From Pseudoalteromonas sp. N1230-9 (GTDB taxonomy: Bacteria > Pseudomonadota > Gammaproteobacteria > Enterobacterales > Alteromonadaceae), in NCBI RefSeq assembly GCF_032716425.1, contig NZ_CP090420.1, positions 1 to 64,000 of the forward strand: a DNA stretch of 64,000 bases, written 5' to 3'. Positions 47,320 to 56,483 of the stretch are shown one piece after another (the first letter of the stretch is position 1; each line of letters starts with the position of its first letter). Below the pieces are notes generated by a model. That model had not been told where the DNA came from. It made no database searches and worked only from the letters and a program-made list of their open reading frames with translations. The position numbers and the translations under genes were made by a program.

Positions 47320-48532
47320 TTTTTATCAAAATGGCATTATCACGACCTTACACAATATTGCTGACCGCCCAGTAGAAGAGCTAGAAAAAGAGTTGTTGGA
47401 CTTTTCAAAACAACGTCCAATGGGCCTGATTTTACCGTCGCTTTACAGTGAGTTAGAAGGGCCTGCTTTGCAAAATATTATTGCTGAGCTCAAACATGTG
47501 CCTTATTTATCGCAAATTACCATTGGCCTAGATCGTGCCGACGAAAGCCAATATCGCCATGCACTACAGTTTTTTGCTGAGCTTGATCAGCCTCATAAAG
47601 TACTTTGGAATGATGGCCCGCGTTTACAAGCGCTCGATAAAGAACTACAAAAACTGGGCGTTGCGCCACGAGAGCTAGGTAAAGGTCGTAATGTTTGGTA
47701 TTGCATGGGTTATAAACTGGCAACCTCAAAAGTTGAATCTATTGCGCTGCATGACTGTGATATTTTGACTTACGACAGAGCGCTTTTAGCACGCTTAATT
47801 TACCCCGTTGCTCATCCTCGTTTTAACTATGAATTTTGTAAGGGCTTTTACCCGCGTACCGCTGAGGGCAAAATTAATGGCCGCGTGTCACGTTTGCTGG
47901 TAACGCCGTTATTGCGCTCATTTAAAACAATTTTAGGCAGTAATGATTATTTAGAATACATGGACTCGTTTCGTTATCCTTTAGCGGGGGAGTTTTCGTT
48001 TCGCCGTGATGTACTCAACGATATTCGTATTCCAAGTGATTGGGGCTTAGAAATTGGCGTGCTATCAGAGATGTATCGCAACTACTCGCATAACCGTTTA
48101 TGTCAGGTCGATATTGCAGATAATTACGATCATAAACACCAAGATTTATCGTTACAGAATCAAGCAACCGGTTTGTCGAAAATGTCGATTGATATCACCA
48201 AAGCCTTATTTAGAAAGCTGGCTACACAAGGGGTTACCTTTACAACAGAAACAATTCGTTCATTAAAAGCAACCTATTACCGTATTGCACTCGATTTTAT
48301 CGAAACCTATCACAACGATGCGCTCATGAATGGCTTAACGCTTGATATTCACCATGAAGAAAAGGCCGTTGAAATGTTTGCACAGAATATTATGAATGCA
48401 GGTCAGCACTTTTTAGAGAACCCAATGGAAGCACCGTTTGTACCAAGTTGGAACCGTGTTGCCTCTGCCATGCCTGATGTGTTTGCTCGCTTAGAAGAAG
48501 CTGTAGAGCTTGATAATAAAGATTATATTTAA
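47312..48532 (+). CDS. Glucosyl-3-phosphoglycerate synthase (GpgS-like GT)
   Basis: GT-A glycosyltransferase of 406 residues, GT81-like, joining an NDP-sugar to 3-phosphoglycerate. The metal-binding DxD motif is DCD in SIALHDCDILTYD (about residue 150), and GEFSFRRDVL and WGLEIGVL motifs are typical. ATG 47312 has GGAG seven bases before it and overlaps the upstream stop by eight bases; an upstream start in the same frame is unlikely. Glucose rather than mannose is inferred from the following glucosylglycerate phosphorylase gene. Confidence 0.88.
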   Translation: MADFYQNGIITTLHNIADRPVEELEKELLDFSKQRPMGLILPSLYSELEGPALQNIIAELKHVPYLSQITIGLDRADESQYRHALQFFAELDQPHKVLWNDGPRLQALDKELQKLGVAPRELGKGRNVWYCMGYKLATSKVESIALHDCDILTYDRALLARLIYPVAHPRFNYEFCKGFYPRTAEGKINGRVSRLLVTPLLRSFKTILGSNDYLEYMDSFRYPLAGEFSFRRDVLNDIRIPSDWGLEIGVLSEMYRNYSHNRLCQVDIADNYDHKHQDLSLQNQATGLSKMSIDITKALFRKLATQGVTFTTETIRSLKATYYRIALDFIETYHNDALMNGLTLDIHHEEKAVEMFAQNIMNAGQHFLENPMEAPFVPSWNRVASAMPDVFARLEEAVELDNKDYI

Positions 48533-48544
48533 CGGGGAAGGCAC

Positions 48545-50314
48545 GTGACTTTAGAGCTTTTACAACAACGGGTTATACAGCATTTAACCTGTATTTATGC
48601 TGAGGTTGAACTACCAACAACCCTTGAACAACTTGCAGACAGGCTGATCAACACCATGCAAGGTGATGATCCTGTCCGTGACCCGACGCCCCATAAAAAC
48701 CGTTGGGATGAGCAAGATATGATTTTAATTGCCTACGGTGATTCAATTATTCGTCATGCTAATACGGATGACGCAGTTGCTAAGCCTGAAGAGCCGCCTT
48801 TGCATACCTTGCATCGCTTTGTTAAAAACCAATGTTTGCCTGAACTTAATGCACTACATATCTTGCCATTTTATCCGTACAGCTCAGATGAAGGCTTTGC
48901 GGTGATGAACTATGTTCAAGTAAATGAAGCGCTTGGCAATTGGCAACATATTCGTGACATTTCAGCGGATGTCAGGTTGATGGCTGATTTGGTGATCAAT
49001 CACTGTTCTAGCCGCAGTGTCTGGTTTGAAAACTTTATTCAAGGCAAAGAGCCTGGGAAAGGGTACTTTAAAACAGCGAGCCCAAGTGATGATCTTATTC
49101 AAGTTGTTCGCCCGCGCACATCGCCTCTTTTACAAGCGGTTGAAACTAAAGACGGTTTGCAACATGTGTGGTGTACCTTTAGTCATGACCAAGTCGATTT
49201 TGATTTTGCCAACCCAGATGTGCTCAATGAATTTGTGAGCATTATTCGTCATTACTTAGACAATGGTGTGCGTATTTTTCGCCTTGATGCCGTGGCATTT
49301 TTATGGAAAAAGCTCAATACCCGCTGCATTAACCTACCCGAAACTCACGAGGTGATCAGGTTGCTTCGCACCCTTATAGAGCATGTTGAACCTAACGTGA
49401 TTATTATCACAGAAACCAACATACCTAACCGAGAAAACCTGTCGTACTTTGGTAATGCCAACGAAGCGCACTGTATTTATAATTTTTCATTGCCACCGCT
49501 GTTATTACATACTTTACTCAGTGGTGACAGCACCGCCCTAAAACATTGGATGATGAGTATGCCGCCAGCCCAGCACGGAACGGCTTACTTCAACTTTATT
49601 GCTTCTCACGATGGTATTGGCTTACGTCCTGTTGAAGGCTTGCTTGATCAAGTACAAATAGCTGAAATGGTCAGCACGACCGCTAAATATGGTGGTAAAG
49701 TGTCATTACGAACTGCACCAGATGGCACCAATACCCCTTATGAATTAAATATCGCTTTATTTGATGCATTGCAAGGTACGCATCAAGGACCAGACAAATG
49801 GGGCGTTGAACGTTTTTTATGTGCGCATGCCATAATGTTTGCGCTTGAAGGAATTCCAGGTTTATACATTCATAGTTTGCTTGGCACTACCAACGATTAC
49901 GAGCGCTTTGAAAATAGCCAGCATAATCGAGCGATTAACCGCCATCGCTGGCAAGAGTCAGATCTATTGGCAAAACTTAGCAATGAAAATGCCCATCATC
50001 GTACCGTGTTTAAAGCAATGAAAAACCTGATGGCTATTCGTAAGGCGCAAAGCGCATTTCATCCTAATGCAACGCAATACACCTTGCACATTAGTGATGG
50101 GCTATTTGGCTTTTGGCGACAAAGTATTAATCGTTCACAGAGCATGTTTTGTATTTATAACATTACTGATGAATCAAAGACCCTTACATTAGCTGATCTA
50201 AATCTGATTGAAACTGAAAGCTGGAAAGATTTGATTTCAGGGCAAGTTATAGAAGAAAACACGCAAAATATAGTGTTGTTACCTTATCAAGCTATTTGGC
50301 TAAGTAATAAGTAG
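48545..50314 (+). CDS. Glucosylglycerate phosphorylase (GH13_18)
   Basis: Sucrose-phosphorylase-like glycoside hydrolase family 13 enzyme of 589 residues. The nucleophile is Asp248 in [11 protein letters not shown], the acid/base is Glu290 in IITETNIP, and the late SHDGIG motif holds the transition-state stabiliser. N-terminal [12 protein letters not shown] is typical of subfamily 18, whose members near GpgS-like genes phosphorolyse glucosylglycerate to glucose 1-phosphate and glycerate. GTG start with GGGGAAG upstream. It completes a synthesis-and-reuse operon. Sucrose phosphorylase is the alternative, less supported by context. Confidence 0.85.
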   Translation: MTLELLQQRVIQHLTCIYAEVELPTTLEQLADRLINTMQGDDPVRDPTPHKNRWDEQDMILIAYGDSIIRHANTDDAVAKPEEPPLHTLHRFVKNQCLPELNALHILPFYPYSSDEGFAVMNYVQVNEALGNWQHIRDISADVRLMADLVINHCSSRSVWFENFIQGKEPGKGYFKTASPSDDLIQVVRPRTSPLLQAVETKDGLQHVWCTFSHDQVDFDFANPDVLNEFVSIIRHYLDNGVRIFRLDAVAFLWKKLNTRCINLPETHEVIRLLRTLIEHVEPNVIIITETNIPNRENLSYFGNANEAHCIYNFSLPPLLLHTLLSGDSTALKHWMMSMPPAQHGTAYFNFIASHDGIGLRPVEGLLDQVQIAEMVSTTAKYGGKVSLRTAPDGTNTPYELNIALFDALQGTHQGPDKWGVERFLCAHAIMFALEGIPGLYIHSLLGTTNDYERFENSQHNRAINRHRWQESDLLAKLSNENAHHRTVFKAMKNLMAIRKAQSAFHPNATQYTLHISDGLFGFWRQSINRSQSMFCIYNITDESKTLTLADLNLIETESWKDLISGQVIEENTQNIVLLPYQAIWLSNK

Positions 50315-50319
50315 TTTTT

Positions 50320-50352
50320 ATAAGCTGTAAATGCCCTTTACAGCTTATTTTT
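50320..50352. terminator. Bidirectional Rho-independent terminator
   Basis: Perfect 12-base stem ATAAGCTGTAAA / TTTACAGCTTAT, loop TGCCC, followed by T residues. It lies between the convergent phosphorylase and binding-protein genes. Confidence 0.9.
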
Positions 50353-50357
50353 AAAGG

Positions 50358-51377
50358 CTAGGGGAGGAGTGCTGCTATGGAGAACGGCTCAGAATTCTGC
50401 TCGGTTTTACTAAATTTCTTAAAATCTATCGCCAAACTATTGCTATGAATTTGCTCAACGAACGTGATTGTTTTAGCTGTGTGAGGCGTAAAAATAGCAA
50501 TGCTTTGATGTAGCTCCAAAGGCTGTTGGTGGAATATGTCATATATGTTTACCATTGCTAGAGCACCAAGTGTGACATGCCCCCCGATACAAATGTCGAT
50601 TTTTTCTGACGCAGCTTTGAGTGGCCAATTAATCGCGCCTACTAAGACTTTATCGCGTATCTTATTGTCATTGAGTGCTCTAATCGCTCCAAGTGCAATC
50701 GCATCATTAGCACTCCAAATAATGTTTATTTGTTTTTGGTGATTTAAAAAGCCAATGCTTTGGCGGTAAGCTTGCGTTGCAGACCAATTGGCAACACTTT
50801 GTGCGACTAATTTTGCGTTATTTGTTTTTGAAATATAATCAGTTATGCCTTGTTGTCTATCAATAGATGCGTGAGTTGTATAGTCACCATGAATTGCATA
50901 AATGTTAGCTTGTCCGTTATTTTTTTCTACGAGCTTTTGAGCTAACAACTTTCCTGCTTGAACATTGTTTGGCACAACACTGCCCGAAATATTAAGCCCT
51001 TTACTACTTAAGACTGCAAGTTCATCGTCAGTAGGACGATTTAGTAAAAAGTATATCGGGGTATCAAACTTTGGCAGATCTAATAGTAGTTGGCTGAGTA
51101 CACTTTTTTCATCCACTAAAATCAGCATATCAGGTTTAGTGTCTATCGCTTCAACAACAAGCGATTTCATTAAAATATGATTACGATTAGCGTACTCAAT
51201 TGTTAAATCTATATCTAAATCATCTGCTGCATCGCGCATGAGCTCAGATACTTCAAACCAAAAAGGCCCTGTGGTATTGGTATCGGCGTAACCCGGATTG
51301 ATAAAAATAACTTTATGCTGTGCTAAAACACTGGGAATGCAAAATAAACAAAATAAAAAAGAAAGGGCCTTTGGCAT
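50358..51377 (-). CDS. Periplasmic sugar-binding protein-like (type 1 PBP)
   Basis: Exported protein of 339 residues with signal peptide MPKALSFLFCLFCIPSVLAQ and the two-lobe fold of ribose/LuxP-type binding proteins (GNxxAGKLLAQKL-like NNVQAGKLLAQKL, WSANDAIALGAIRAL, VLVGAINW). No ABC transporter genes accompany it, so it may serve a sensor protein. Members of this type with a motif YADTNTTGPFWFEV near the start are common in sensor-rich marine bacteria. ATG 51377 is used; a TTG two codons earlier is possible. Ligand unknown. Confidence 0.8.
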   Translation of the reverse strand: MPKALSFLFCLFCIPSVLAQHKVIFINPGYADTNTTGPFWFEVSELMRDAADDLDIDLTIEYANRNHILMKSLVVEAIDTKPDMLILVDEKSVLSQLLLDLPKFDTPIYFLLNRPTDDELAVLSSKGLNISGSVVPNNVQAGKLLAQKLVEKNNGQANIYAIHGDYTTHASIDRQQGITDYISKTNNAKLVAQSVANWSATQAYRQSIGFLNHQKQINIIWSANDAIALGAIRALNDNKIRDKVLVGAINWPLKAASEKIDICIGGHVTLGALAMVNIYDIFHQQPLELHQSIAIFTPHTAKTITFVEQIHSNSLAIDFKKFSKTEQNSEPFSIAALLP

Positions 51378-51587
51378 AAACAACTAAAAACAATACAACA
51401 ATGAAGTGAGTATAGCGCTTATTGGCAGAAGTTTCGATTAGCTGTTTGGCTTATAAAATAGCTTGGCTCAGCTTTTGTAGTGATTTGAGATAGATATTAA
51501 AGAGTGTTCGATTGCAGGCTAATTTATTCGTTTCCAACCAGTAAAAAGGATATAATTAACGGCAAGTCGGTTTTAAGTGGATGTAGT

Positions 51588-51974
51588 ATGAAAGTTGTTT
51601 TGAGTATCCTTTTTTTCGTTACCTCTTTATCTAGCTTTGCTAAAGGTATTGATTTGGAAGCTAACATGAAAAATATGGGGTTAGCATACAAAAATGCTGT
51701 GCAAGCGAGTGAATTGAGCGAGTTTAACCACGCAATTGATGAGTTTATTCAACTATTAGAGAAAGCAAAAACGGCTGACTTTAAACAGCATCAATCTGCT
51801 TCTATTGAGGGTATTGATAAAGTTATTCATAAAGCAGAAGATGCTAAAAAGCTCGCCAATAAACAGGGGATACTAGCGGCAAAGGCACCATTAAAAGAAA
51901 TTGATACTTTACGCAAAAAGTACCATGAACTTCATGAGCCACCCGGTTTTTGGGAGCTACTATTTGGCAAATAA
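51588..51974 (+). CDS. Cytochrome b562-family protein
   Basis: Small periplasmic helical protein of 128 residues with a signal peptide (ending SSFA, about residue 18). The mature N-terminus IDLEANMKNMG offers the Met haem ligand and the C-terminal helix LRKKYHELHE offers His, the positions used by E. coli cytochrome b562. No CxxCH, so haem would be non-covalent. The C-terminal PPGFWELLFGK tail is extra. ATG 51588 chosen because it starts the signal peptide. Physiological partner unknown. Confidence 0.82.
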   Translation: MKVVLSILFFVTSLSSFAKGIDLEANMKNMGLAYKNAVQASELSEFNHAIDEFIQLLEKAKTADFKQHQSASIEGIDKVIHKAEDAKKLANKQGILAAKAPLKEIDTLRKKYHELHEPPGFWELLFGK

Positions 51975-51997
51975 AAAAGGTGCTTTTGCACCTTTTT
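51974..51997. terminator. Bidirectional Rho-independent terminator
   Basis: Perfect stem AAAAAGGTGC / GCACCTTTTT with loop TTTT between the convergent cytochrome b562 and rpmJ2 genes; its right edge touches the rpmJ2 stop codon. Confidence 0.9.
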
Positions 51998-52133
51998 AAC
52001 GTTTTTTCTTTTTCCCTTGTACGGCTTTAAAGCGTGGGTTTTCTTTGTTAATCACGTACACGCGCCCTTTGCGTTTTACGATCTGACACCCAGGTCTATT
52101 TTTTGCGCTTTTTAATGAACTTAATACTTTCAT
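51996..52133 (-). CDS. rpmJ2: Ribosomal protein L36, type B (zinc-free paralogue)
   Basis: Small gene of 45 codons. The product begins [20 protein letters not shown] and ends QGKKKKR, the type B bL36 (YkgO) pattern: only the GCQIVKRKG cysteine remains and the zinc-binding CxxC...C/H set is lost. It lies 12 bases after rpmE2, AGGAG precedes the ATG, and in relatives the pair is turned on by zinc starvation to replace the zinc-binding paralogues. Confidence 0.93.
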   Translation of the reverse strand: MKVLSSLKSAKNRPGCQIVKRKGRVYVINKENPRFKAVQGKKKKR

Positions 52134-52145
52134 TTAATTCTCCTT

Positions 52146-52397
52146 TTATTTGCTCGCTAAATTTTTAAAGCGGCGATTAAACGCAGCAACTCGACCATCA
52201 CTTGCTACAGCTTTTTGTTTACCAGTATAAAAAGGGTGTGAGTCACTCGATACATCGATAGGCACATAGGGGTAGGTCTTGCCTTCAAGCTCTACTGTTC
52301 GCGATGTTTTAATTGTTGAACCTATAATAAAGTAGCTATCTGCTGCTGTATCATGAAAGGCGACTTGCTGATAATCAGGGTGTATATTCGGTTTCAT
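52146..52397 (-). CDS. rpmE2: Ribosomal protein L31, type B
   Basis: Product of 83 residues starting [20 protein letters not shown], the type B bL31 (YkgM) without the zinc-binding CxxC motif. The open frame runs upstream for about 95 codons, but the family start at 52397 has AAAAGG before it, so the extension is not coding. Co-transcribed with rpmJ2. A Zur-like palindrome lies 17-33 bases upstream of the start codon, in line with zinc-starvation induction. Confidence 0.95.
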   Translation of the reverse strand: MKPNIHPDYQQVAFHDTAADSYFIIGSTIKTSRTVELEGKTYPYVPIDVSSDSHPFYTGKQKAVASDGRVAAFNRRFKNLASK

Positions 52398-52413
52398 TAT
52401 ATAACCTTTTGCT

Positions 52414-52430
52414 ATGTGATAATGTATCAA
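52414..52430. promoter_or_regulatory. Zur-like operator upstream of rpmE2-rpmJ2
   Basis: ATGTGATAATGTATCAA fits ATGTTATANTATAACAT at 12 of 16 defined positions, with a perfect inner palindrome TGATA-ATG-TATCA. Position just upstream of the zinc-free ribosomal protein genes agrees with known Zur control of these genes in other gammaproteobacteria. Confidence 0.55.
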
Positions 52431-52433
52431 ATG

Positions 52434-52450
52434 GTAATCGTTCACATTAC
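52434..52450. promoter_or_regulatory. Second dyad in the rpmE2 upstream region
   Basis: GTAAT and ATTAC flank seven bases (CGTTCAC) directly next to the Zur-like palindrome. It could be an additional operator or chance symmetry. Confidence 0.3.
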
Positions 52451-52606
52451 TAAGATCAAGATAAAAATAATTCTTATTTAATATTTGTGGTTCGATTTTA
52501 GCCAGTCTGAACAAACTCTGACCACTTAAATTCAAAAAGCTGGCTATTGTTAATAAGGCTGTTATAACTAGGTATGTGTGCTCATATAATAAGAAGGAGT
52601 AAGGCA

Positions 52607-52873
52607 GTGAACGATGAAATTCAAACTGAGCAATTGGACCAAAATGTAATGAATACGCTTCGTGATAAAGATCATTCGACACTTGCGAGCCATGTCGATA
52701 CTTTAAGCTTCAGTCACAATGAGATAATTGAACTCTTAGCACAGTACCTTGCTCTGGGTGAGCAGGATGATGATGAGCGTTTTGATACTTGGTTTGATAA
52801 TCTCACTAAAGAGCAGCATACGGTAGTGAAAACCTTTGAAGTGTACCGTGGTCACTATGAGCACTTAGACTAA
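52607..52873 (+). CDS. Hypothetical small acidic protein
   Basis: Cytosolic acidic product of 88 residues. GTG 52607 is the start because GGAG lies seven bases upstream; the frame is open 11 codons further but without a site. Mostly helical, with the segment [20 protein letters not shown] and no recognisable domain. Divergent from rpmE2 across about 210 bp that holds the Zur-like site, so shared control is possible but unproven. Function unknown. Confidence 0.6.
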   Translation: MNDEIQTEQLDQNVMNTLRDKDHSTLASHVDTLSFSHNEIIELLAQYLALGEQDDDERFDTWFDNLTKEQHTVVKTFEVYRGHYEHLD

Positions 52874-53086
52874 TTTAATAAATAGAAGAGTATAAAACTC
52901 CCAATGAGGGCGTGTGTATTATCTATATACATGTTTATAGGTAATCTTGAGCAATTTAGGAAGTACTTATTTACGGTGAATAATTTCCTGTTAAGTTAAC
53001 TTATTTTAAATCCCTCCTTGAAACTCTAAAATTTGGCCTCAGTGAAGTAAGTAAGCTTATAACGAATTACTTCAAAAGGAGAGGTT

Positions 53087-53902
53087 ATGTCACAACATGT
53101 TATTGAAATGCCAGATTTAGGTATTGGTACATTTCGCATAGAAGGAAAGACAGCTTACAATTCAGTTCAAATGGCTCTTGATATTGGCTTTAGACACATA
53201 GATACAGCGCAAATTTATGGTAATGAAGAGCAAGTCGGTAAAGCAATTAAAGACAGCTCTGTGCCCCGCAGTGAAATTTTTATTACTACCAAGGTCTGGA
53301 ATGACAAACTAAACAAAGCCAAGTTTGTTGATAGTGTTAAACAGAGCCTTGAAAAGCTTCAACTAGATTATGTTGATTTGTTACTTATTCATTGGCCTTC
53401 TCCCAGTAATGGAGAAAAAATGAGTGAATATTTAACTGAGCTCAAAAAAGTAAAAGAACTTGGTTTAGCAAAACACATTGGTGTTTCAAACTTTACTATT
53501 GCCAACTTAAAAGAGGCGATGCAAACGCTCGACGCGAGAGAAATTTTCACCAATCAAATTGAAGTTCATCCGTATCTTACCAATACTAAATTGCGTGCTT
53601 TTTGTGGACAACATGATATCCATGTTACAGCCTATATGCCGTTTGCCGTAGGTGAAGCCCTCAAAGACGATGTGATATTGGATATAGCGAAAAAACATAA
53701 CGCCACACCTGCGCAAATCGTACTTGCTTGGGTAAATGCAAATGAGATGACGACGATTCCTTCATCAACTAAGCGAGAAAATTTGGCTGATAATTTTGAT
53801 GATTCAGTGAAACTTGATCATGAAGACATAGATAGAATTAATGCGTTAGACCAAAACAAACGTTTAGCGAACCCTGATTTTGCACCACAGTGGGATCAAT
53901 AA
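53087..53902 (+). CDS. dkgB: 2,5-diketo-D-gluconate reductase B (aldo/keto reductase)
   Basis: NADPH-dependent aldo/keto reductase of 271 residues. The tetrad is Asp39, Tyr44, Lys69 and His102 (HIDTAQIYGNE, TTKVW, LLIHWPSP), and IPSSTKRENL near the C-terminus binds the cofactor. Resemblance to E. coli DkgB is close throughout, including the ending PQWDQ. In E. coli the enzyme reduces methylglyoxal and keto-aldehydes. GGAGAGG precedes the ATG. Monocistronic with its own terminator. Confidence 0.93.
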   Translation: MSQHVIEMPDLGIGTFRIEGKTAYNSVQMALDIGFRHIDTAQIYGNEEQVGKAIKDSSVPRSEIFITTKVWNDKLNKAKFVDSVKQSLEKLQLDYVDLLLIHWPSPSNGEKMSEYLTELKKVKELGLAKHIGVSNFTIANLKEAMQTLDAREIFTNQIEVHPYLTNTKLRAFCGQHDIHVTAYMPFAVGEALKDDVILDIAKKHNATPAQIVLAWVNANEMTTIPSSTKRENLADNFDDSVKLDHEDIDRINALDQNKRLANPDFAPQWDQ

Positions 53903-53913
53903 ATAAAAAGGTT

Positions 53914-53936
53914 AAGCCGCCATTTGGCGGCTTTGT
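53914..53936. terminator. Rho-independent terminator
   Basis: Stem AAGCCGCC / GGCGGCTT with loop ATTT and a short T-rich tail, between convergent dkgB and the DUF6058 gene. Confidence 0.85.
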
Positions 53937-54590
53937 TTATTTTACAGATAGATCATATTTACAAACAACTTCTTCAATATATTTGTGACGCAGGGTGTTT
54001 TTACCTTCGTTGCCAGTACCGTGACTCAATGCTTTGTTCATAAGCTTTAAAGCTTTGTGGAGTGCTTGGCGCTCATCGACTGTTAAGCCTGTTTTCGTAC
54101 GAAGCTCGGTAATATCATCAATGAGTAGCTTTGCAACATCAAGTTGCACGGCTTCTTCAATCAACCCATTTTGGGTTAACACCCCATATTTGCTGCATAA
54201 AAACTGCTGCCAAACTTGTTGTAAATGTTCGTCAATCTCAGAACCAAATAAGTCTTCATTAAGGGCGTAACCTTGCTCGGCTAGTTTACTAAGTTGAGTC
54301 GAATATTGTTGGGCAAAGTGATTGAAGGCTTGGCATGATGATTTTACATCATGTTTAATAATGTGCTGGCCCCAGCTAGAAGCACCACGAGGATAAAAGT
54401 CTTGATATTCCTCACATTGATAAATACCTGAGTAAGAGCTGCATTCTAATTGGCTTTGTAAGCAGTAACTTGGTTTTGGGAATAGCCCTTTTTGTTGCCA
54501 ATCAGTTAGTGTTTCTTCATCAATTGATAGTGCATGACAAAGCTCCTCTGTGGTGTAAAAGTAATTAGCCAAAAATTTTGAAAGTTGCAT
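53937..54590 (-). CDS. DUF6058-like protein
   Basis: Cytosolic protein of 217 residues. The first 45 residues look like a MerR-type helix-turn-helix (FYTTEELCHALSIDEETLTDWQQKG), followed by a Cys-containing segment (CSSYSGIYQCEEY) and a helical C-terminal domain. I recall this family as DUF6058, sometimes labelled natural-product biosynthesis protein, but no activity can be read from it. ATG 54590 used; a TTG two codons earlier is possible. Divergent from the DapA-like gene, which it might regulate (inference). Confidence 0.7.
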   Translation of the reverse strand: MQLSKFLANYFYTTEELCHALSIDEETLTDWQQKGLFPKPSYCLQSQLECSSYSGIYQCEEYQDFYPRGASSWGQHIIKHDVKSSCQAFNHFAQQYSTQLSKLAEQGYALNEDLFGSEIDEHLQQVWQQFLCSKYGVLTQNGLIEEAVQLDVAKLLIDDITELRTKTGLTVDERQALHKALKLMNKALSHGTGNEGKNTLRHKYIEEVVCKYDLSVK

Positions 54591-54750
54591 TATCAATTAC
54601 TCGCAATAAGCACTGGTTATTTATACAGTGCTTAATTCTGGCTTACCCTAAACATTTTATCAAGTATTTTTATTTATTAGCATGTACTACTCGGAAAATG
54701 CCTGCATTTATGTTACAACTAGCGCAAATTTTCCAAACATAAAAATAGTT

Positions 54751-55665
54751 ATGCGCAGCCTAGAAACAATTAAACAAGCAAGTTTGATCACAGCAATTAA
54801 AACACCTTATCTCAGCAACGGTGATATTGATCTGGCTTGTTACGATGAGCTTGTTGAACAACAAATTTCAGCAGGAGTCGATGGGATTATTGTTGGTGGT
54901 ACCACAGGTGAAGGCCAACTAATGAATTGGGAAGAGCACTTGATGCTTATTGCACATAGTGTAAGTAAATTTTCAGATCGTCTAGTCATCATAGGTAACA
55001 CAGGTAGTAATAATACCCGTGAAGCTATTAAAGCTACCGAGTATGGCTTTGCAACGGGTATGGATGCAGCGCTGCAAATTAATCCATATTATGGTCGTAC
55101 TTCTCTTCTTGGGGTGAAAGAGCATTTTAAACGTTTATTAGATATTGGACCTGCGTTTATCTATAACGTGGCTGGTCGCACTGGCCAAGATCTAACGCCT
55201 GATATTATCGAACCTTTAGCAGCGCATGAAAACTTTATTGGTGTTAAAGAGTGTGGTGGAAATGAGCGAATCGCCCATTATGAACAACAAGGTATTGCGT
55301 GTTGGTCAGGCAATGATGATGAAAGTCATGATGCTCGCCATATCCATAATGCTCATGGTGTTATTTCGGTAACTTCCAACTTAATTCCAGGCTTGTTCCG
55401 TCAGTTAATGGATAACAAAAACGATAGTCTTAACACTCAGTTACAGCCGTTAATGCAGTGGTTATTCTGTGAGCCAAACCCAATTGCAATTAATACTGCT
55501 TTAATGATGACCGGCGCAGTAAATAGCGTTTTCCGTTTACCTTATGTGCCGTTAACGCAAGCACAACAAGCGATTGGTCAACGCCTTATTAATGAGCTTA
55601 ATGTTGCTGATATTGTAGGCGATAAAGCTCAACTTTTAGACGAAAAAGCGGTTATCTTACGATAA
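54751..55665 (+). CDS. Dihydrodipicolinate synthase-family aldolase
   Basis: Class I TIM-barrel lyase of 304 residues from the start used. The Schiff-base lysine lies in FIGVKECGG, the substrate-binding Tyr in FIYNVAGRTG, and the TTGEGQ loop near residue 45 binds the keto acid. Sequence is closer to the plant-like DapA branch (PDIIEPLA, TGQD) than to E. coli DapA. The true lysine-pathway role is possible, but the gene is not beside other lysine or purine genes. Neither ATG 54751 nor ATG 54682 has a clear ribosome site; the later one matches family length. Confidence 0.85.
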   Translation: MRSLETIKQASLITAIKTPYLSNGDIDLACYDELVEQQISAGVDGIIVGGTTGEGQLMNWEEHLMLIAHSVSKFSDRLVIIGNTGSNNTREAIKATEYGFATGMDAALQINPYYGRTSLLGVKEHFKRLLDIGPAFIYNVAGRTGQDLTPDIIEPLAAHENFIGVKECGGNERIAHYEQQGIACWSGNDDESHDARHIHNAHGVISVTSNLIPGLFRQLMDNKNDSLNTQLQPLMQWLFCEPNPIAINTALMMTGAVNSVFRLPYVPLTQAQQAIGQRLINELNVADIVGDKAQLLDEKAVILR

Positions 55666-55672
55666 AACTGAA

Positions 55673-55713
55673 TTGACACTTAATTCTGGTTACAATTAAG
55701 TGTCAAAGTTTTA
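55673..55713 (+). terminator. Rho-independent terminator before the aryl-polyene operon
   Basis: Perfect 13-base stem TTGACACTTAATT / AATTAAGTGTCAA with an 8-base loop and a T-rich tail follow the DapA-like gene and insulate the pigment operon starting at 55773. Confidence 0.85.
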
Positions 55714-55772
55714 CTTTTTTGTGGACAATGGGTAAAATTAGCAATCGATTAGCGCTAAAAGAATAAACGTTT

Positions 55773-56483
55773 GTGAAATTTGTTGTTAATAATGTGTGTT
55801 TATGGGTTGCACCCGGGCAACAAATACCTGAACGATTAGTACCAAGCTCCAGCGAACTTGATTTAAGCTGGATCCCTGCCATGCAACGCCGTAGGTTAAG
55901 CCCTTACATGAAAATGGCATTGCATACCCTACGTAGTGCACAAGCCGAACATTCCCAGGTTGCTGTAAATTTTTCATCACGTCATGGTGACTTGCCTAAA
56001 ACAGCTAAGTTACTTAACACCCTTGTTGAACAAGCGCCTTTATCTCCGACTGCGTTCGGGTTAAGTGTGCATAATGCGACGACGGGGATTTTCTCGATAA
56101 CGGGTCAAAACAGAGCAGCAATGAATGCTATTGCCGGCGGTGCAGAGAGTATCATTGATGCGATCACAGATGGCTATGCCCGCGTCAAATCAGGTCTTGA
56201 AAGTCAAATTCTAATCAACCATACAGACAGTGTGCTACCTGAGGAATACCTTTGCTTTGCAGATGAGTTGCAGATTGATCATAGTGTGTCGTTTATGCTT
56301 TCAACACAACTTGGTAACGATGCATATTTTGAACTAAACAAGTTATCAAATCATGATGTGTCTCATTCTTGTGATTGTTTACCATTGAGCGTACAACTTG
56401 CAGATGCGTTTATTCGCAAGGAACCGAAAACAGTGCTTGTACATCAACAGTCGGCTTGGATGCTTCAATACCATGCTCATTAA
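55773..56483 (+). CDS. Ketosynthase-like chain-length-factor protein of aryl-polyene operon
   Basis: Product of 236 residues, similar to the N-terminal half of beta-ketoacyl synthases. The nucleophile region reads VHNATTGIFSITGQN, with no catalytic Cys, so it cannot condense by itself and should act as a chain-length-factor-like partner (ApeC position in aryl-polyene clusters). GTG start; no strong ribosome site. First gene of the pigment operon. Role inferred from family and gene order. Confidence 0.8.
   Translation: MKFVVNNVCLWVAPGQQIPERLVPSSSELDLSWIPAMQRRRLSPYMKMALHTLRSAQAEHSQVAVNFSSRHGDLPKTAKLLNTLVEQAPLSPTAFGLSVHNATTGIFSITGQNRAAMNAIAGGAESIIDAITDGYARVKSGLESQILINHTDSVLPEEYLCFADELQIDHSVSFMLSTQLGNDAYFELNKLSNHDVSHSCDCLPLSVQLADAFIRKEPKTVLVHQQSAWMLQYHAH

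Noticed and set aside
52398..52682. N-terminal extension of the rpmE2 frame
   Set aside because: The family start at 52397 has a ribosome site; the extension covers the Zur-like region and has no homology I recognise.
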